Assembly: GCA_964467785.1 (NCBI GenBank)
Contig: CAYXVB010000043.1
Coordinates: 1-24,183, forward strand
Length of the DNA: 24,183 bases
From: CAYXVB01 sp964467785
GTDB taxonomy: Bacteria > Bdellovibrionota > UBA1018
Direction of reading: 5' to 3'
Part shown: piece after piece, positions 1 to 8,279 of the stretch
Numbering within the stretch: position 1 is the stretch's first letter
Layout of the letters: the number at the start of each line of letters is the position of its first letter
Notes under the pieces: generated by a model
Seen by the model: the letters and a program-made list of their open reading frames with translations, nothing else
Told to the model about the DNA's origin: nothing
Database searches by the model: none
Made by a program: the position numbers and the translations under genes

Positions 1-801
1 AAAGTTCAGAGCCAGACTTACGGAGCGACGAATCCATTCTTAATGGGCCTCTCCAGAGAGACTGATGCCCCTGATCCGATCGCGGATTACTTACTTTCCA
101 AATCGAAACAGAGTTTGGTTTGTGACGGACGAACGGAGTGGAGCGCATTGCAGGGCCAGCTCGACGATCTGGAAAAGATCCTAGACAACGTAAATAATCC
201 GCCCGAACTTCCGGATCTGCGCAATCTTCGGGCGCTGAGTAAACGATATCTGGAACTCCGAGACCAATTTGCTCGCGCTCTTGGGGGTCAGATGGATCTC
301 CTCGATCGTCGGGAGACAATCTCCGGAGAGTCGGCTCCCACGCCGGAAATCGGCCTGGCCGCGAGTTCCCGGCGAAAGGGGAAGGTTGTGAAATCGCTAG
401 CGACCGCCTCGGTCAAACCGCGTGAAAAGCAGATCGTGAAAGAGGATCTGACCTGGCGCGAGATTCTCGCCGCTCCAGCGGACGCGCTCATTCAAGAATT
501 CACTGAAAGGGTCGCCGCGGCCGGTGGTGATACTCCCATGGGCAGGGTTTGGCGCGCTCGCACCGAGGCTTCCCTGAGCTACTGGAAGCAGATCGGCGCC
601 AAAAAGGCGGAGATTCTGTCGCAACATCCGGAGCTGAAGAATTACTCCGAGAAATTCCGGGAAATGGTCCGCAGTACCCAGGAAATAGGCGATATCGCGG
701 AAAAAATCGGAGCCGAAGAGAAAAAAATCTATCAAGCTACCTATGAGAAATACGCTAAAGAAGCGCCCAAGAAAAATGCCTGCAGTGATTTCACTCTGTA
801 G
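1..801 (+). CDS. Hypothetical helical protein, probably 5'-truncated by the window edge
   Basis: I do not recognise this protein. The reading frame is open back to base 1, and the first internal ATG at 43 has no Shine-Dalgarno sequence at a sensible distance (a GGAG lies 17 bases away), so I infer that translation starts before the window. A start at 43 would give 252 residues. From the 43 start, the N-terminal part (about 1-100) is charged and rich in Leu and Asp, followed by a basic Ser/Ala/Lys linker (about 100-130). The C-terminal part (about 135-250) is strongly helical, with Lys/Glu-rich heptad-like stretches that suggest a coiled coil. No signal peptide, membrane segment or catalytic motif is visible. 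It overlaps the next gene by 59 bases, implying co-expression. Base composition is slightly less GC-rich than the central genes. Function unknown. Confidence 0.6.
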   Translation, partial: KVQSQTYGATNPFLMGLSRETDAPDPIADYLLSKSKQSLVCDGRTEWSALQGQLDDLEKILDNVNNPPELPDLRNLRALSKRYLELRDQFARALGGQMDLLDRRETISGESAPTPEIGLAASSRRKGKVVKSLATASVKPREKQIVKEDLTWREILAAPADALIQEFTERVAAAGGDTPMGRVWRARTEASLSYWKQIGAKKAEILSQHPELKNYSEKFREMVRSTQEIGDIAEKIGAEEKKIYQATYEKYAKEAPKKNACSDFTL

Positions 802-1147
802 TCTGCTCGTGATCAGTCTGCTGAACGCGTCGAGCGCCTGGGCCTGCGGACTCTATGAAGTCACCGGTGTAGTGCGTAAGAGCGGCGAAGACATTCGAAT
901 TATCGTCGCCGAGGGTTCGAATTCTCAAACGGTGTTCGCGGCTACGGGCATTACCGAACAGAACCGGCTTCTGACGTTCGCGAATCTTTATGTCAAGGCT
1001 ACGGTCAGCCTGACTCGTCCTATCAATGGCACGGAAGCCGTGTTTGATCGCATTGAATCCATTGCTCCCGTGGTGCCAGATCCGCTGAATGCGGCGAAAA
1101 ATAGACTCTATGTAAGAACGAAACAGGCGGCCTGTCAGGAGCGCTGA
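743..1147 (+). CDS. Small exported protein of unknown function
   Basis: The 134-residue product begins with a classic Sec signal peptide: a basic n-region (KKRPRK), a hydrophobic core (about 13-28) and a likely signal peptidase I site after AWA (residue 34), leaving Cys35 at the mature N-terminus. The residues before that Cys (AWA) do not fit a good lipobox, so I do not call it a lipoprotein. I kept the start at 743 because the internal ATG at 776 would remove the positively charged n-region; neither start has a strong ribosome binding site. The mature part (about 100 residues) looks beta-rich, with alternating hydrophobic residues and two further features: a second Cys near the C-terminus (CQER) that could pair with Cys35. 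It overlaps the preceding gene by 59 bases and is convergent with the metalloprotease gene. No family recognised. Confidence 0.65.
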   Translation: MRNTLKKRPRKMPAVISLCSLLVISLLNASSAWACGLYEVTGVVRKSGEDIRIIVAEGSNSQTVFAATGITEQNRLLTFANLYVKATVSLTRPINGTEAVFDRIESIAPVVPDPLNAAKNRLYVRTKQAACQER

Positions 1148-1209
1148 ACGCCCCGTAATCGACAGACCGCCTCTTCGGATCAACTGCTGATGATCCTAGT
1201 GACTCCGGA

Positions 1210-3777
1210 TCACTTGCCCGCGACGCGAAGGATGTCCAAGAGCTGCTCAGCGAGCTCGCGCGAGTCATTGTCTCGGGCGTTCTTGCGCTCGGCGGTGACC
1301 TGCGTGCGCAGCTTGCGGAGCGCGCCTTCGGCCGTGAGGCGTCCGGAGTAGGTGGTCAGCGTCTGGGTGGCGGCGATCCGCTCTCCCGCGGTCCGCAGGG
1401 TGTCTCCGGCGATTCCCGACACGAGCTGCACGATGGCGGTCTCGTAATCCTTGGCACTCCGCGAGTCTTTGCCCCCGAGGTAGAAGGGTACCGTTTCATG
1501 GCGCATCAGGGCGTTGAGCACGTAGATGCGGGCTTTTGGGAGACCATTGACCGGATCCGTCTCCAGCGAGATCACGGACTTTTCGATTTTGGCGCCGACT
1601 TCCTTGAGGAGAGCCGAGGTCTCGGTCGAACCCAGAGAGCGCGCGTACGGCGCCTGCGAGAGGCGGTCGAGCGTGAGCTGCAGGGCCGCCGAGATCGAGG
1701 TCTTGACCTTTTCCGGGAGCACCGTCAGGGCCATCGTGTTGCGGACGCCCTGGTAAGCGCGCTCGCGCATCGCGGCGGCGTCATAGCCTTCGGGGAGGGC
1801 CGATTCGTCGAAGACGAGGAGCGACTTCACGTTCGTTGCGGCTGTCTTTGCGAGCGAGGCCGAGCTCGACTGTACGAAGAAGCGGATCGCCCCCTTGAGC
1901 GACGCGGCGGTTTCGGAGGCCGCTGCCAGGAAGTCCTCCTTGGTCTGGATCTTCTCGATCCGGGAGTCCTCGAGCGCCAGGCGCGGAACGCGGGGAAGCG
2001 CCTCCGCCAAGGTCAGCTCGGTCGGACGGCCCTCGAGCGAAAGCTCGGTGACTCGCTTGTACGCGGTGACCACCGAGAGGGTCGGATCCTTTTCGATGTC
2101 ATAGCGGATGCAGAGGGGGTCGACTTGGCCCTCTTCGAAATCCGCCTCGGCATCGGCGCAGGCGGGCACGACCGGATCGCTTTCAGAGATATCGCGGCCC
2201 TGGTTGTACAAGGTGCTGATGATCTGGCGGTCATACTCGAGCAGCGGGCCTTCGGAGGATTTGGCGCCGAAGAAGGCCTGACGCTCGGACTCGTAATTGT
2301 TATAGTCCATGATCGACGTCGAGAAGATCGTGTCGGCGCGATCCTTGTCGAAGCTCAGCGAGCCCTTGAAGTTGTGGGCAAGGCCTAGCGCGTGACCGAG
2401 CTCATGGAACAGGGTGCCGCGGGCAAGCTCCTTGGCAAAAGTCTTGATCTCCTCTTCGGTCGAAGCAGTACTCACCGCGCCGGAGGCGAGGAGGGCAGCC
2501 GCTTCGCGTAGGTCGCGGGCGCACGCATGCTTCAGTAGCGCGGAAGGTGCTTTGCGCGTGCGGAGCTTGCCAGGGAGCTTGGAGGCCGGATCCGAGGAGA
2601 CACCGCGCTTCCAGTAGGTGGAGCCGATCTCCAGCCATGCCGCCGGCATGTAGATCATGCTGTGGCTTTGCTTGCCGGTGGCCGGGTCGGAAGCCTGGCT
2701 TTCGTAAGCGGCGCCGGCGATCAGGCGGCTGTCCCAGCTGATCACATTGTAGCGCGGATCTCCCAGATGGACGTGCTCCGGCAGCTTGCCCATGAAGCGC
2801 AGGACCTTGCGCTCGATGCCTTTTTGGCGGACGAAATAGCGGTTCCAGCCTTCGATGGCCATCGCCACGGTCTCGAGCTGCTCTTCGGGGATGTTGCGGG
2901 TAACGTACCAATCAATCGTCGAGGTCTCTGTGACGTCGAAGTGCTGAGCGTAGGCGAGTTTCTTTTCGCCATCATGGATCGTGTCGCCTCCGAGCATGCG
3001 GAAGCGGGCCACTGGGCCTTCCGCCGCGCCCACGAGATCCGTGGGATCCATTTCAAACTTCTGGAAGCTCGCGCTCGGCGCGATCGTCGCGCGCGGGAAG
3101 ATCGCCTCCATGAACTCGCCGATGGAGCCGTCAGCCAGCATCACGCTGGTCTGCTGGAGGAGGTAATTGCCGTTGGGGTCGAACTCGAAGGAACGAATCC
3201 AGTGATCTTGATACCCGGGCGCGTCGGCGGAGCCGGGTTTCTTGCCGGCGAGCATCTGCATCATCTGCGTGAGGTACGCAGATGAGTTGGCGCCGCTGAT
3301 GGTGATCGTCGAGTCCGTTTGCGTGAGGATCTTGAAGCGGGTGATCAGCTGTTCGGGGTGGTTCACGTCGCTGGGAAAGTGCTCTTTGTTCTCGGTCACG
3401 AGCTGGAGCTCGTCGCCGACGATGCGGAACCGGGCGGGCACGTGGCCGAGGACGAGGCTCTGCGTGTAGAGATCGTATTCTTTGTCGTAGATCGAGGAGT
3501 ACTGGAGATCCGACCCGTAGAGGAACTCCTGACTGAGAAGTGCTTTCTTGTCGGCCACCAGGGTGACCTGGACGCTTGGCGCTTCGGCCTGGTCCGGGGC
3601 TGCCGAGGGTTTCAGGGCATTTTGGGTGGTCTTGGCCTGGGTGACCAGCGGGGGCTGGTGGTTCAGGACTTCGGAATCAGGTTTAGCGGTGCAACCCTGG
3701 AGCGCGAGCAACGCGCTCAGAGCGGCGATCACTAATGTGGAATTTCGGTTCATTTCAAAAGTCGTCTTGCCATTCAT
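1210..3777 (-). CDS. Zinc-dependent metalloprotease lipoprotein, met-zincin (DUF4953-like) family
   Basis: Predicted lipid-anchored metallopeptidase of 855 residues. The signal sequence ends in the lipobox LQGC, with Cys29 as the acylation site. The zinc site is HELGHALGLAH: His458, His462 and His468 as ligands and Glu459 as the general base. The following NFKGS and the SIMDY motif with Met490 give the Met-turn of metzincins; the HELGH...GLAHNFK pattern is typical of the family first called DUF4953. Upstream, a segment around IPEEQLETVAMAIEGWNRYF and YNVISWDSRLIAG matches the conserved region preceding the active site in that family. The C-terminal ~300 residues are helical and unassigned. 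I chose 3777 because it has a good GAGGGG ribosome site nine bases upstream; a longer open frame reaching 3972 lacks this and would place 65 hydrophilic residues before the signal peptide. Substrate unknown; the enzyme should face the periplasm or cell surface. Confidence 0.88.
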   Translation of the reverse strand: MNGKTTFEMNRNSTLVIAALSALLALQGCTAKPDSEVLNHQPPLVTQAKTTQNALKPSAAPDQAEAPSVQVTLVADKKALLSQEFLYGSDLQYSSIYDKEYDLYTQSLVLGHVPARFRIVGDELQLVTENKEHFPSDVNHPEQLITRFKILTQTDSTITISGANSSAYLTQMMQMLAGKKPGSADAPGYQDHWIRSFEFDPNGNYLLQQTSVMLADGSIGEFMEAIFPRATIAPSASFQKFEMDPTDLVGAAEGPVARFRMLGGDTIHDGEKKLAYAQHFDVTETSTIDWYVTRNIPEEQLETVAMAIEGWNRYFVRQKGIERKVLRFMGKLPEHVHLGDPRYNVISWDSRLIAGAAYESQASDPATGKQSHSMIYMPAAWLEIGSTYWKRGVSSDPASKLPGKLRTRKAPSALLKHACARDLREAAALLASGAVSTASTEEEIKTFAKELARGTLFHELGHALGLAHNFKGSLSFDKDRADTIFSTSIMDYNNYESERQAFFGAKSSEGPLLEYDRQIISTLYNQGRDISESDPVVPACADAEADFEEGQVDPLCIRYDIEKDPTLSVVTAYKRVTELSLEGRPTELTLAEALPRVPRLALEDSRIEKIQTKEDFLAAASETAASLKGAIRFFVQSSSASLAKTAATNVKSLLVFDESALPEGYDAAAMRERAYQGVRNTMALTVLPEKVKTSISAALQLTLDRLSQAPYARSLGSTETSALLKEVGAKIEKSVISLETDPVNGLPKARIYVLNALMRHETVPFYLGGKDSRSAKDYETAIVQLVSGIAGDTLRTAGERIAATQTLTTYSGRLTAEGALRKLRTQVTAERKNARDNDSRELAEQLLDILRVAGK

Positions 3778-3806
3778 TGGGTATTTCCCCTCACACTTGG
3801 GCGGCG

Positions 3807-3834
3807 ACCATAGCAGAATGCATTCCAGATGCAA
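3807..3834 (-). promoter_or_regulatory. Candidate sigma-70-type promoter of the metalloprotease gene
   Basis: Read on the minus strand, TTGCAT (3834-3829) and TATGGT (3812-3807) are separated by 16 bases. Transcription would start near 3800 and give a leader of about 20 bases that includes the GAGGGG ribosome site of the gene starting at 3777. Identified by eye from consensus similarity only. Confidence 0.35.
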
Positions 3835-3867
3835 ACGGACGGAGCCACCTTTATAGTCAGTGGTGCA

Positions 3868-3887
3868 AAGGGCTATCCGAAGCCCTT
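3868..3887. repeat. Perfect inverted repeat in the divergent intergenic region
   Basis: AAGGGCT (3868-3874) and AGCCCTT (3881-3887) form a perfect 7-bp stem with a 6-base loop, between the metalloprotease and hydrolase genes. It is not directly followed by a T-run on either strand, so it is not a standard terminator. It could be a leader hairpin of the hydrolase mRNA or an operator; its role is unknown. Confidence 0.4.
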
Positions 3888-3955
3888 CTTGAGGGGATTT
3901 TGGTTTCTTTTTGGCCCCAAGTTTTTTCACGGTCGCCGTGTTAAGGGAAAGAAGT

Positions 3956-4669
3956 ATGTTCCTAGAGCGCAATGTCGTGGTGGGGCCTTTTCAGTGTAAT
4001 TGCCGTATTCTCGCCTGCCCGCGGACCGGCCATGCGGTCCTTGTTGACCCGGGAGAGGAGCCTCGCAAGATTATTTCGACCCTCCAAAGCCTGAAGTTGC
4101 CTGGAGAGATTCCGATTCGGGTCAAATATCTGTTTCACACTCACGGGCACCTGGATCATATCGGAGCCACGCGACCGGTACGCGAAGAGTTGGCCCGGCT
4201 TCCGGTGGCGCCACGCGCTCCGCTCATTGGCGGCGAGGCGGCCAAGATTGCGCTCCATGCCGGAGACGAAGAGCTGTACCGGCTGCTCCGTTCCCAAGGG
4301 GGGATGTTCGGCCTGACCCATTACGAGGAGCCGCTTCCGATCGATCTGTATTTCGAGCATGATCAAGAGATTCAAGTTGGAGATTTGAAGTTCACGGTGG
4401 TGCACACACCGGGGCACAGTCCGGGGAGTGTCTGTCTGCGTCTGCATGAAAATTCGCAGTTGGGTGTGCCCGAGACGCTCTTTTCAGGCGATACGCTCTT
4501 TAGCGGAAGCGTCGGGCGCACGGACCTCTGGGGTGCGGACCAGGATACGATGTTCCGCAGCATTCATCAGAGGATCCTCACTCTCGACGATGAGACGCGT
4601 GTTTGTCCGGGGCACGGACCTGAGACTTTCATCGGGATCGAAAAGCGCGAGAATCCTTTTTTACGCTGA
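3956..4669 (+). CDS. Metallo-beta-lactamase-fold hydrolase, glyoxalase II-like
   Basis: A 237-residue cytoplasmic binuclear-metal hydrolase. The diagnostic motif THGHLDH supplies His63, His65, Asp67 and His68. Further family landmarks are HTPGHSPGS with His154, FSGDTLFSGSVGRTD with the bridging Asp, and the late CPGHGP histidine. This set and length fit the YcbL/glyoxalase II-like branch, whose members hydrolyse thioesters such as S-lactoylglutathione or related substrates; the exact substrate cannot be read from the sequence. The start at 3956 follows a purine-rich AAGGGAAAGAAG; a longer frame from 3911 would add 15 residues without a ribosome site. The gene is divergent from the metalloprotease, and 174 bases separate it from tgt. 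No signal peptide is present. Confidence 0.88.
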   Translation: MFLERNVVVGPFQCNCRILACPRTGHAVLVDPGEEPRKIISTLQSLKLPGEIPIRVKYLFHTHGHLDHIGATRPVREELARLPVAPRAPLIGGEAAKIALHAGDEELYRLLRSQGGMFGLTHYEEPLPIDLYFEHDQEIQVGDLKFTVVHTPGHSPGSVCLRLHENSQLGVPETLFSGDTLFSGSVGRTDLWGADQDTMFRSIHQRILTLDDETRVCPGHGPETFIGIEKRENPFLR

Positions 4670-4843
4670 CTTGACTTGATTTGAATAGTCGTTGCGACAG
4701 CCGTCGGGCCGGTTAGGCTGATCAAGTGGGCGCCGAAGTGAATGCAAATCGATTGCCTAGATACCGAATTTGATGTCGATCCATGGCCGAGGCTGACGAC
4801 AAACTCCTAGCGCCCGGCTACGCTCCTTGTTAGAGTCGCGGTC

Positions 4844-5989
4844 ATGCCTTCGATCCTGCAGTTCACCCTAGAAAATGCGATACCTGACGCCCAGGGCGTG
4901 GAGCGTGCCCGCGCGGGCCGTATCCGGCTGCCTGGATCGAAAGGGCAGGGGCATGAGATCCTGACTCCGATGTTCATGCCGGTTGGAACGGCTGGGACGG
5001 TCAAAGCGATGACCACGCGCGAACTGCGCGATCAGGTGGGCGCGCAGATCATTCTTGGCAACACCTATCACTTGTATCTGCGTCCTGGGCACGACCGCAT
5101 CGAGCGGCTGGGCGAGCTGCACAAGTTCATGAACTGGGACGGCCCGATCCTCACCGATAGCGGAGGTTTTCAGGTTTTCTCGCTCGCCGCCCTCAATAAA
5201 ATCGATGACGAAGGGGTGACTTTCCAGTCGCACATCGACGGCAGTTATCATCGCTTCACGCCCGAGCTGTCGATGGCGATCCAGCGAGCGCTGGCATCCG
5301 ATATCGTGATGGCCTTCGATGAGTGCCCGCCCTATCCGGCGACCCGCGAGCAGGTGCAAGCGGCCATGCGGCGCACTGTGAAATGGGCGGAGCGCGGCCT
5401 CAAGTTTGAGCTCAAGCCGCATCAAGCGCGTTTTGGAATCGTCCAAGGCGGGCTTTACGAAGATCTTCGGGTCCAATCGGCCCGGGACATCACCTCGCTC
5501 CCGTTTGATGGCTATGCGATCGGCGGTCTCTCGATCGGCGAGACGCCCGATCTCATGCAAAAGATGGCCATGCACACGGCGCCGCTTTTGCCGCGCGATC
5601 GGCCTCGGTACCTCATGGGTGTAGGACGCCCGGAAGACCTGGTCGAAGGCGTGCGCGCCGGCATCGATCTATTTGACTGCGTGATGCCCACGCGTAATGC
5701 GCGAAATGGACAGCTTTTTACCAGTCGCGGGAAAGTGAACATCAAGAACGCCGCTTACGCGGACGACGCTGGGCCGCTGGATCCAGAGTGCGCCTGCGAG
5801 GCCTGCACGCAATACTCCCGTGCCTATTTACGCCATCTTTTCGTGGCGAAAGAGGCGCTCTCGGCACGTCTTAACACGCTGCATAATCTTACTTACTATG
5901 TCGGTATCATGAAGCAGATGCGCGAGGCGATCCTGGAGAATCGGTTTGACGAGTGGACCAAATCTTTTTATACGAAATTGAAGACTTAA
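4844..5989 (+). CDS. tgt: Queuine/preQ1 tRNA-guanine transglycosylase
   Basis: A 381-residue Tgt that exchanges guanine at the wobble position of GUN-anticodon tRNAs for preQ1, a step in queuosine synthesis. Visible hallmarks are GNTYHLYLRPG, the DSGGFQ motif with the catalytic Asp105, the GIVQGG substrate-binding loop, and LFDCVMPTRNARNG with the nucleophilic Asp278. The zinc site is CxCxxC (Cys316, Cys318, Cys321) plus His347. Length matches the bacterial family. The ATG at 4844 has only a weak upstream ribosome site, but the N-terminus aligns with family expectations. It leads a compact run with yajC, secD, secF and recJ; tgt upstream of yajC-secDF is a common proteobacterial arrangement. 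The 174 bases upstream (4670-4843) must hold the promoter, but I see no convincing -35/-10 pair. Confidence 0.97.
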   Translation: MPSILQFTLENAIPDAQGVERARAGRIRLPGSKGQGHEILTPMFMPVGTAGTVKAMTTRELRDQVGAQIILGNTYHLYLRPGHDRIERLGELHKFMNWDGPILTDSGGFQVFSLAALNKIDDEGVTFQSHIDGSYHRFTPELSMAIQRALASDIVMAFDECPPYPATREQVQAAMRRTVKWAERGLKFELKPHQARFGIVQGGLYEDLRVQSARDITSLPFDGYAIGGLSIGETPDLMQKMAMHTAPLLPRDRPRYLMGVGRPEDLVEGVRAGIDLFDCVMPTRNARNGQLFTSRGKVNIKNAAYADDAGPLDPECACEACTQYSRAYLRHLFVAKEALSARLNTLHNLTYYVGIMKQMREAILENRFDEWTKSFYTKLKT

Positions 5990-6007
5990 CCGAAGGATCT
6001 TAAAAAC

Positions 6008-6424
6008 ATGTTCAAGACCAGCAAGACCCAATTCACTTCTCTCGCATTGACCGCCACCTGCATTCTGGGCCAGGCGACCCTCGCGCTCGCGGACGGCCCG
6101 GCCGTTCCGGCCGGCTCAGCGCCGGCTGCCGGCGGCGCGCAGCAGCCCTCGCCGATCATGTCGCTCGTTCCGTTCGTGGCGATGTTCGCGGTCGTCTACT
6201 TTCTGATGATTCGTCCGCAGCAGAAGCGGATGAAGGAACAGCAGAGCATGCTTGCCGGGCTCAAGGACGGCGATGAAGTGCTCACCAATTCCGGGATCAT
6301 CGGCAAGGTTTCGGGCATCACCGACAAGGTCGTCACTATCGAGGTGGATAAGGACGTCCGCGTCAAGATGCTCAAGAGTCAGGTCAGTCAGATCATCAAG
6401 GGCCCGATCGCCGACAACGTCTGA
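6008..6424 (+). CDS. yajC: Preprotein translocase accessory subunit YajC
   Basis: A 138-residue inner-membrane protein of the SecDF-YajC complex, which assists SecYEG in export. It has an N-terminal hydrophobic segment ending in ALA, resembling a cleavable signal peptide, then a Pro/Ala/Gly-rich linker (about 30-48). The conserved YajC transmembrane helix (PFVAMFAVVYFLMI) is followed at once by the family signature RPQQKRMKEQQ and a cytoplasmic domain with GDEVLTNSGIIGKVSGI. It is longer than E. coli YajC (110 residues) because of the extra N-terminal signal-like segment and linker. An AAGGA ribosome site lies ten bases upstream. The gene starts 18 bases after tgt and precedes secD. Confidence 0.95.
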   Translation: MFKTSKTQFTSLALTATCILGQATLALADGPAVPAGSAPAAGGAQQPSPIMSLVPFVAMFAVVYFLMIRPQQKRMKEQQSMLAGLKDGDEVLTNSGIIGKVSGITDKVVTIEVDKDVRVKMLKSQVSQIIKGPIADNV

Positions 6425-6439
6425 GCGTCGCGTGGTCAG

Positions 6440-6470
6440 GAGGCGCCGGCGGGATCTCCGTCGGCGTCTC
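6440..6470 (+). other. Strong GC-rich hairpin between yajC and secD
   Basis: Bases 6440-6452 and 6458-6470 can pair over 13 positions (11 Watson-Crick, two G-U) around a 5-base loop (GATCT). The stem is almost entirely GC. A T-rich tract (TTTGTTTTT) appears only about 20 bases later, just before the secD ribosome site, so this is not a standard intrinsic terminator. It may act as a partial terminator, an mRNA processing or stability element, or affect secD translation; which is unknown. Confidence 0.55.
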
Positions 6471-6520
6471 GGCCCAGCTTTAAGCAGTCTTTGTTTTTCA
6501 CAACATAAGGGGGGAGCCAG

Positions 6521-8257
6521 ATGGCTCGTTCGTGGTGGGGGAAGTTCCTTCTTCTCGTCTTCTTGACCGTTCTTTCGGTCGTGTATGTGATTCCGACGGT
6601 CGCAAATCTAGACCTTCAAAAGACCAAGTTCCCATTCAAGCAGAAGATCAACCTGGGGCTCGACCTTCAGGGCGGTCTGTATCTGGTGCTGGGCGTGGAC
6701 TTCAACAAGGTGTTCAAAGATATCGTTGACCGCCAGGCCACCAGCATGGAAGGCCGTCTTAAGGAAAAGGGAATGCCCGCACGCTCCGTGCAGGTGATTC
6801 GTGAGAACCTTCCGGTTGACGATCCGCATATCGTGCTCGAATACGACGCCTCCCGCCCTAACGCCAAAGATGAGCTCTATGCGCTCGTCAAGAAGGAGTT
6901 CTGGCAGCTTCGCATCGCGGGCGAGCAGCCGGGTCGTTATGAGTTCGGCCTTTCGAGCGAATATCGCGCGGAAATTCGCGATAAAACGATCAGCCAGTCG
7001 ATCGAGGTCATCCGCAACCGCATCGACGAGTTTGGCGTGGCCGAACCCATCATCGCCTCGCAGGGGGTCGATCGCGTCGTGGTCGAGCTGCCGGGCGTGC
7101 GCGAGATCGATCGCGCCAAGGATCTGATCGGCCGTACGGCTAAGCTCGAATTCAAGATGGTCAACGACAAGGACATGAACCCCACGCAGGTGGCGGAGCT
7201 CATCGCTGACCTCGAGAAGAAGAACAACATCACCTTCCAGGAGGGCGGCAAGTTCTCGGACTACGTCGCCCGGATCAATGAGGCCGCCAAAGGCAAGATT
7301 CCGGCCGGTACGGAGATCGCCTTCGAGCGTCCGCTTTCGACGGCCGGTCAGCCCCAAGGCGCGGGCCGCGTGCCGTTCCTTCTGTTCTCCAAGACGGAAG
7401 TGACGGGCGACCAGCTCGCCGACGCCAATGTCCAGGTCGATCAGGAGAATCAACGGCCGGTCGTCGCCTTCTCGCTCAATCCGCGGGGCGCGGTCGCCTT
7501 TGGCAAGCTCACGGGCGACAACATCGGTCGTCGCCTGGCGATCGTGCTCGACAACATCGTTCACTCCGCTCCTGTGATCCAGTCGCAGATCGGCGGCGGT
7601 CACGGCCAGATCACTCTCGGTCGCGGCAACGGCGACGAAATCATGAAGGAAGCGAAGGATCTCGCGATCGTGCTCCGTGCGGGCGCCTTGCCGGCCCAGC
7701 TCGATTTCCTCGAACAGCGCGTGATCGGCCCCTCGCTCGGAGCGGACTCCATCCGCAAGGGCGCCCTGGCGTCGCTCATCGGTTCGATGGCGGTCTTCTT
7801 GTTCGTGGTCTTCTATTATCGGACGAGCGGCGTGATCGCCGTGGTCTCGCTGATCCTCAACGTGCTCTATGTCCTGGCCACGCTCGTCGGTCTCGAAGCG
7901 ACTCTGACGCTGCCTGGCATCGCGGGCATTGCGCTCACCGTGGGTATCGCGGTCGACTCGAACGTCGTCATCTATGAACGTATCCGTGAGGAGCTGCGTC
8001 TGGGTAAGGCGATCGGCAGCGCGGTCGAGGCGGGCTTCCAGAAAGCCTTTCATACGATCATGGACGCCAATGTCACCAACGCCGCAGCTGCGATCGTGTT
8101 GCTGATGTACGGCACCGGCCCGATCAAGGGCTTCGCGGTGACCTTGCTTGTCGGTATCATCACGACGTTGTTCACGGCCGTCTTTGTCTGCAAGGTCGTG
8201 TTCGATATGTATCTCAAGCGGCTCGAGGACCGGGGTGTGCGCACCCTGAGCATCTGA
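6521..8257 (+). CDS. secD: Protein translocase subunit SecD
   Basis: A 578-residue polytopic inner-membrane protein that, with SecF, uses the proton motive force to complete export of preproteins from SecYEG. The first transmembrane helix (about 7-26) is followed by the SecD signature LGLDLQGG (45-52). A large periplasmic region follows (about 55-400), including ARSVQVIREN and RNRIDEFGVAEPIIASQG. The C-terminal five-helix RND-type domain contains GIALTVGIAVDSNVVIYERIREE, with Asp479 in the position linked to proton transfer in the family. A strong AAGGGGGGAG ribosome site precedes the ATG. It lies 96 bases after yajC, with a prominent hairpin in the gap, and 22 bases before secF. Confidence 0.97.
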   Translation: MARSWWGKFLLLVFLTVLSVVYVIPTVANLDLQKTKFPFKQKINLGLDLQGGLYLVLGVDFNKVFKDIVDRQATSMEGRLKEKGMPARSVQVIRENLPVDDPHIVLEYDASRPNAKDELYALVKKEFWQLRIAGEQPGRYEFGLSSEYRAEIRDKTISQSIEVIRNRIDEFGVAEPIIASQGVDRVVVELPGVREIDRAKDLIGRTAKLEFKMVNDKDMNPTQVAELIADLEKKNNITFQEGGKFSDYVARINEAAKGKIPAGTEIAFERPLSTAGQPQGAGRVPFLLFSKTEVTGDQLADANVQVDQENQRPVVAFSLNPRGAVAFGKLTGDNIGRRLAIVLDNIVHSAPVIQSQIGGGHGQITLGRGNGDEIMKEAKDLAIVLRAGALPAQLDFLEQRVIGPSLGADSIRKGALASLIGSMAVFLFVVFYYRTSGVIAVVSLILNVLYVLATLVGLEATLTLPGIAGIALTVGIAVDSNVVIYERIREELRLGKAIGSAVEAGFQKAFHTIMDANVTNAAAAIVLLMYGTGPIKGFAVTLLVGIITTLFTAVFVCKVVFDMYLKRLEDRGVRTLSI

Positions 8258-8279
8258 GCCAGGGCCAAGGAGATCGAAA

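Noticed and set aside
1198..1214. Near-palindrome AGTGACTCCGGATCACT as a terminator between convergent genes
   Set aside because: The stem is short and interrupted, and there is no T-run on either strand.
1498..3285. Two long + strand open frames (296 and 207 codons) opposite the metalloprotease gene
   Set aside because: They lie opposite a gene with intact catalytic motifs and show only antisense-type composition.
3778..3972. Longer N-terminus for the metalloprotease (start at 3972)
   Set aside because: It would put 65 non-signal residues before a lipoprotein signal peptide and overlap the divergent hydrolase; the start at 3777 has a strong ribosome site.
4670..4720. TTGACTTGATTTGA as a tgt promoter
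   Set aside because: TTGACT has no acceptable -10 element at 15-19 bases; the repeated CTTGA units look incidental.
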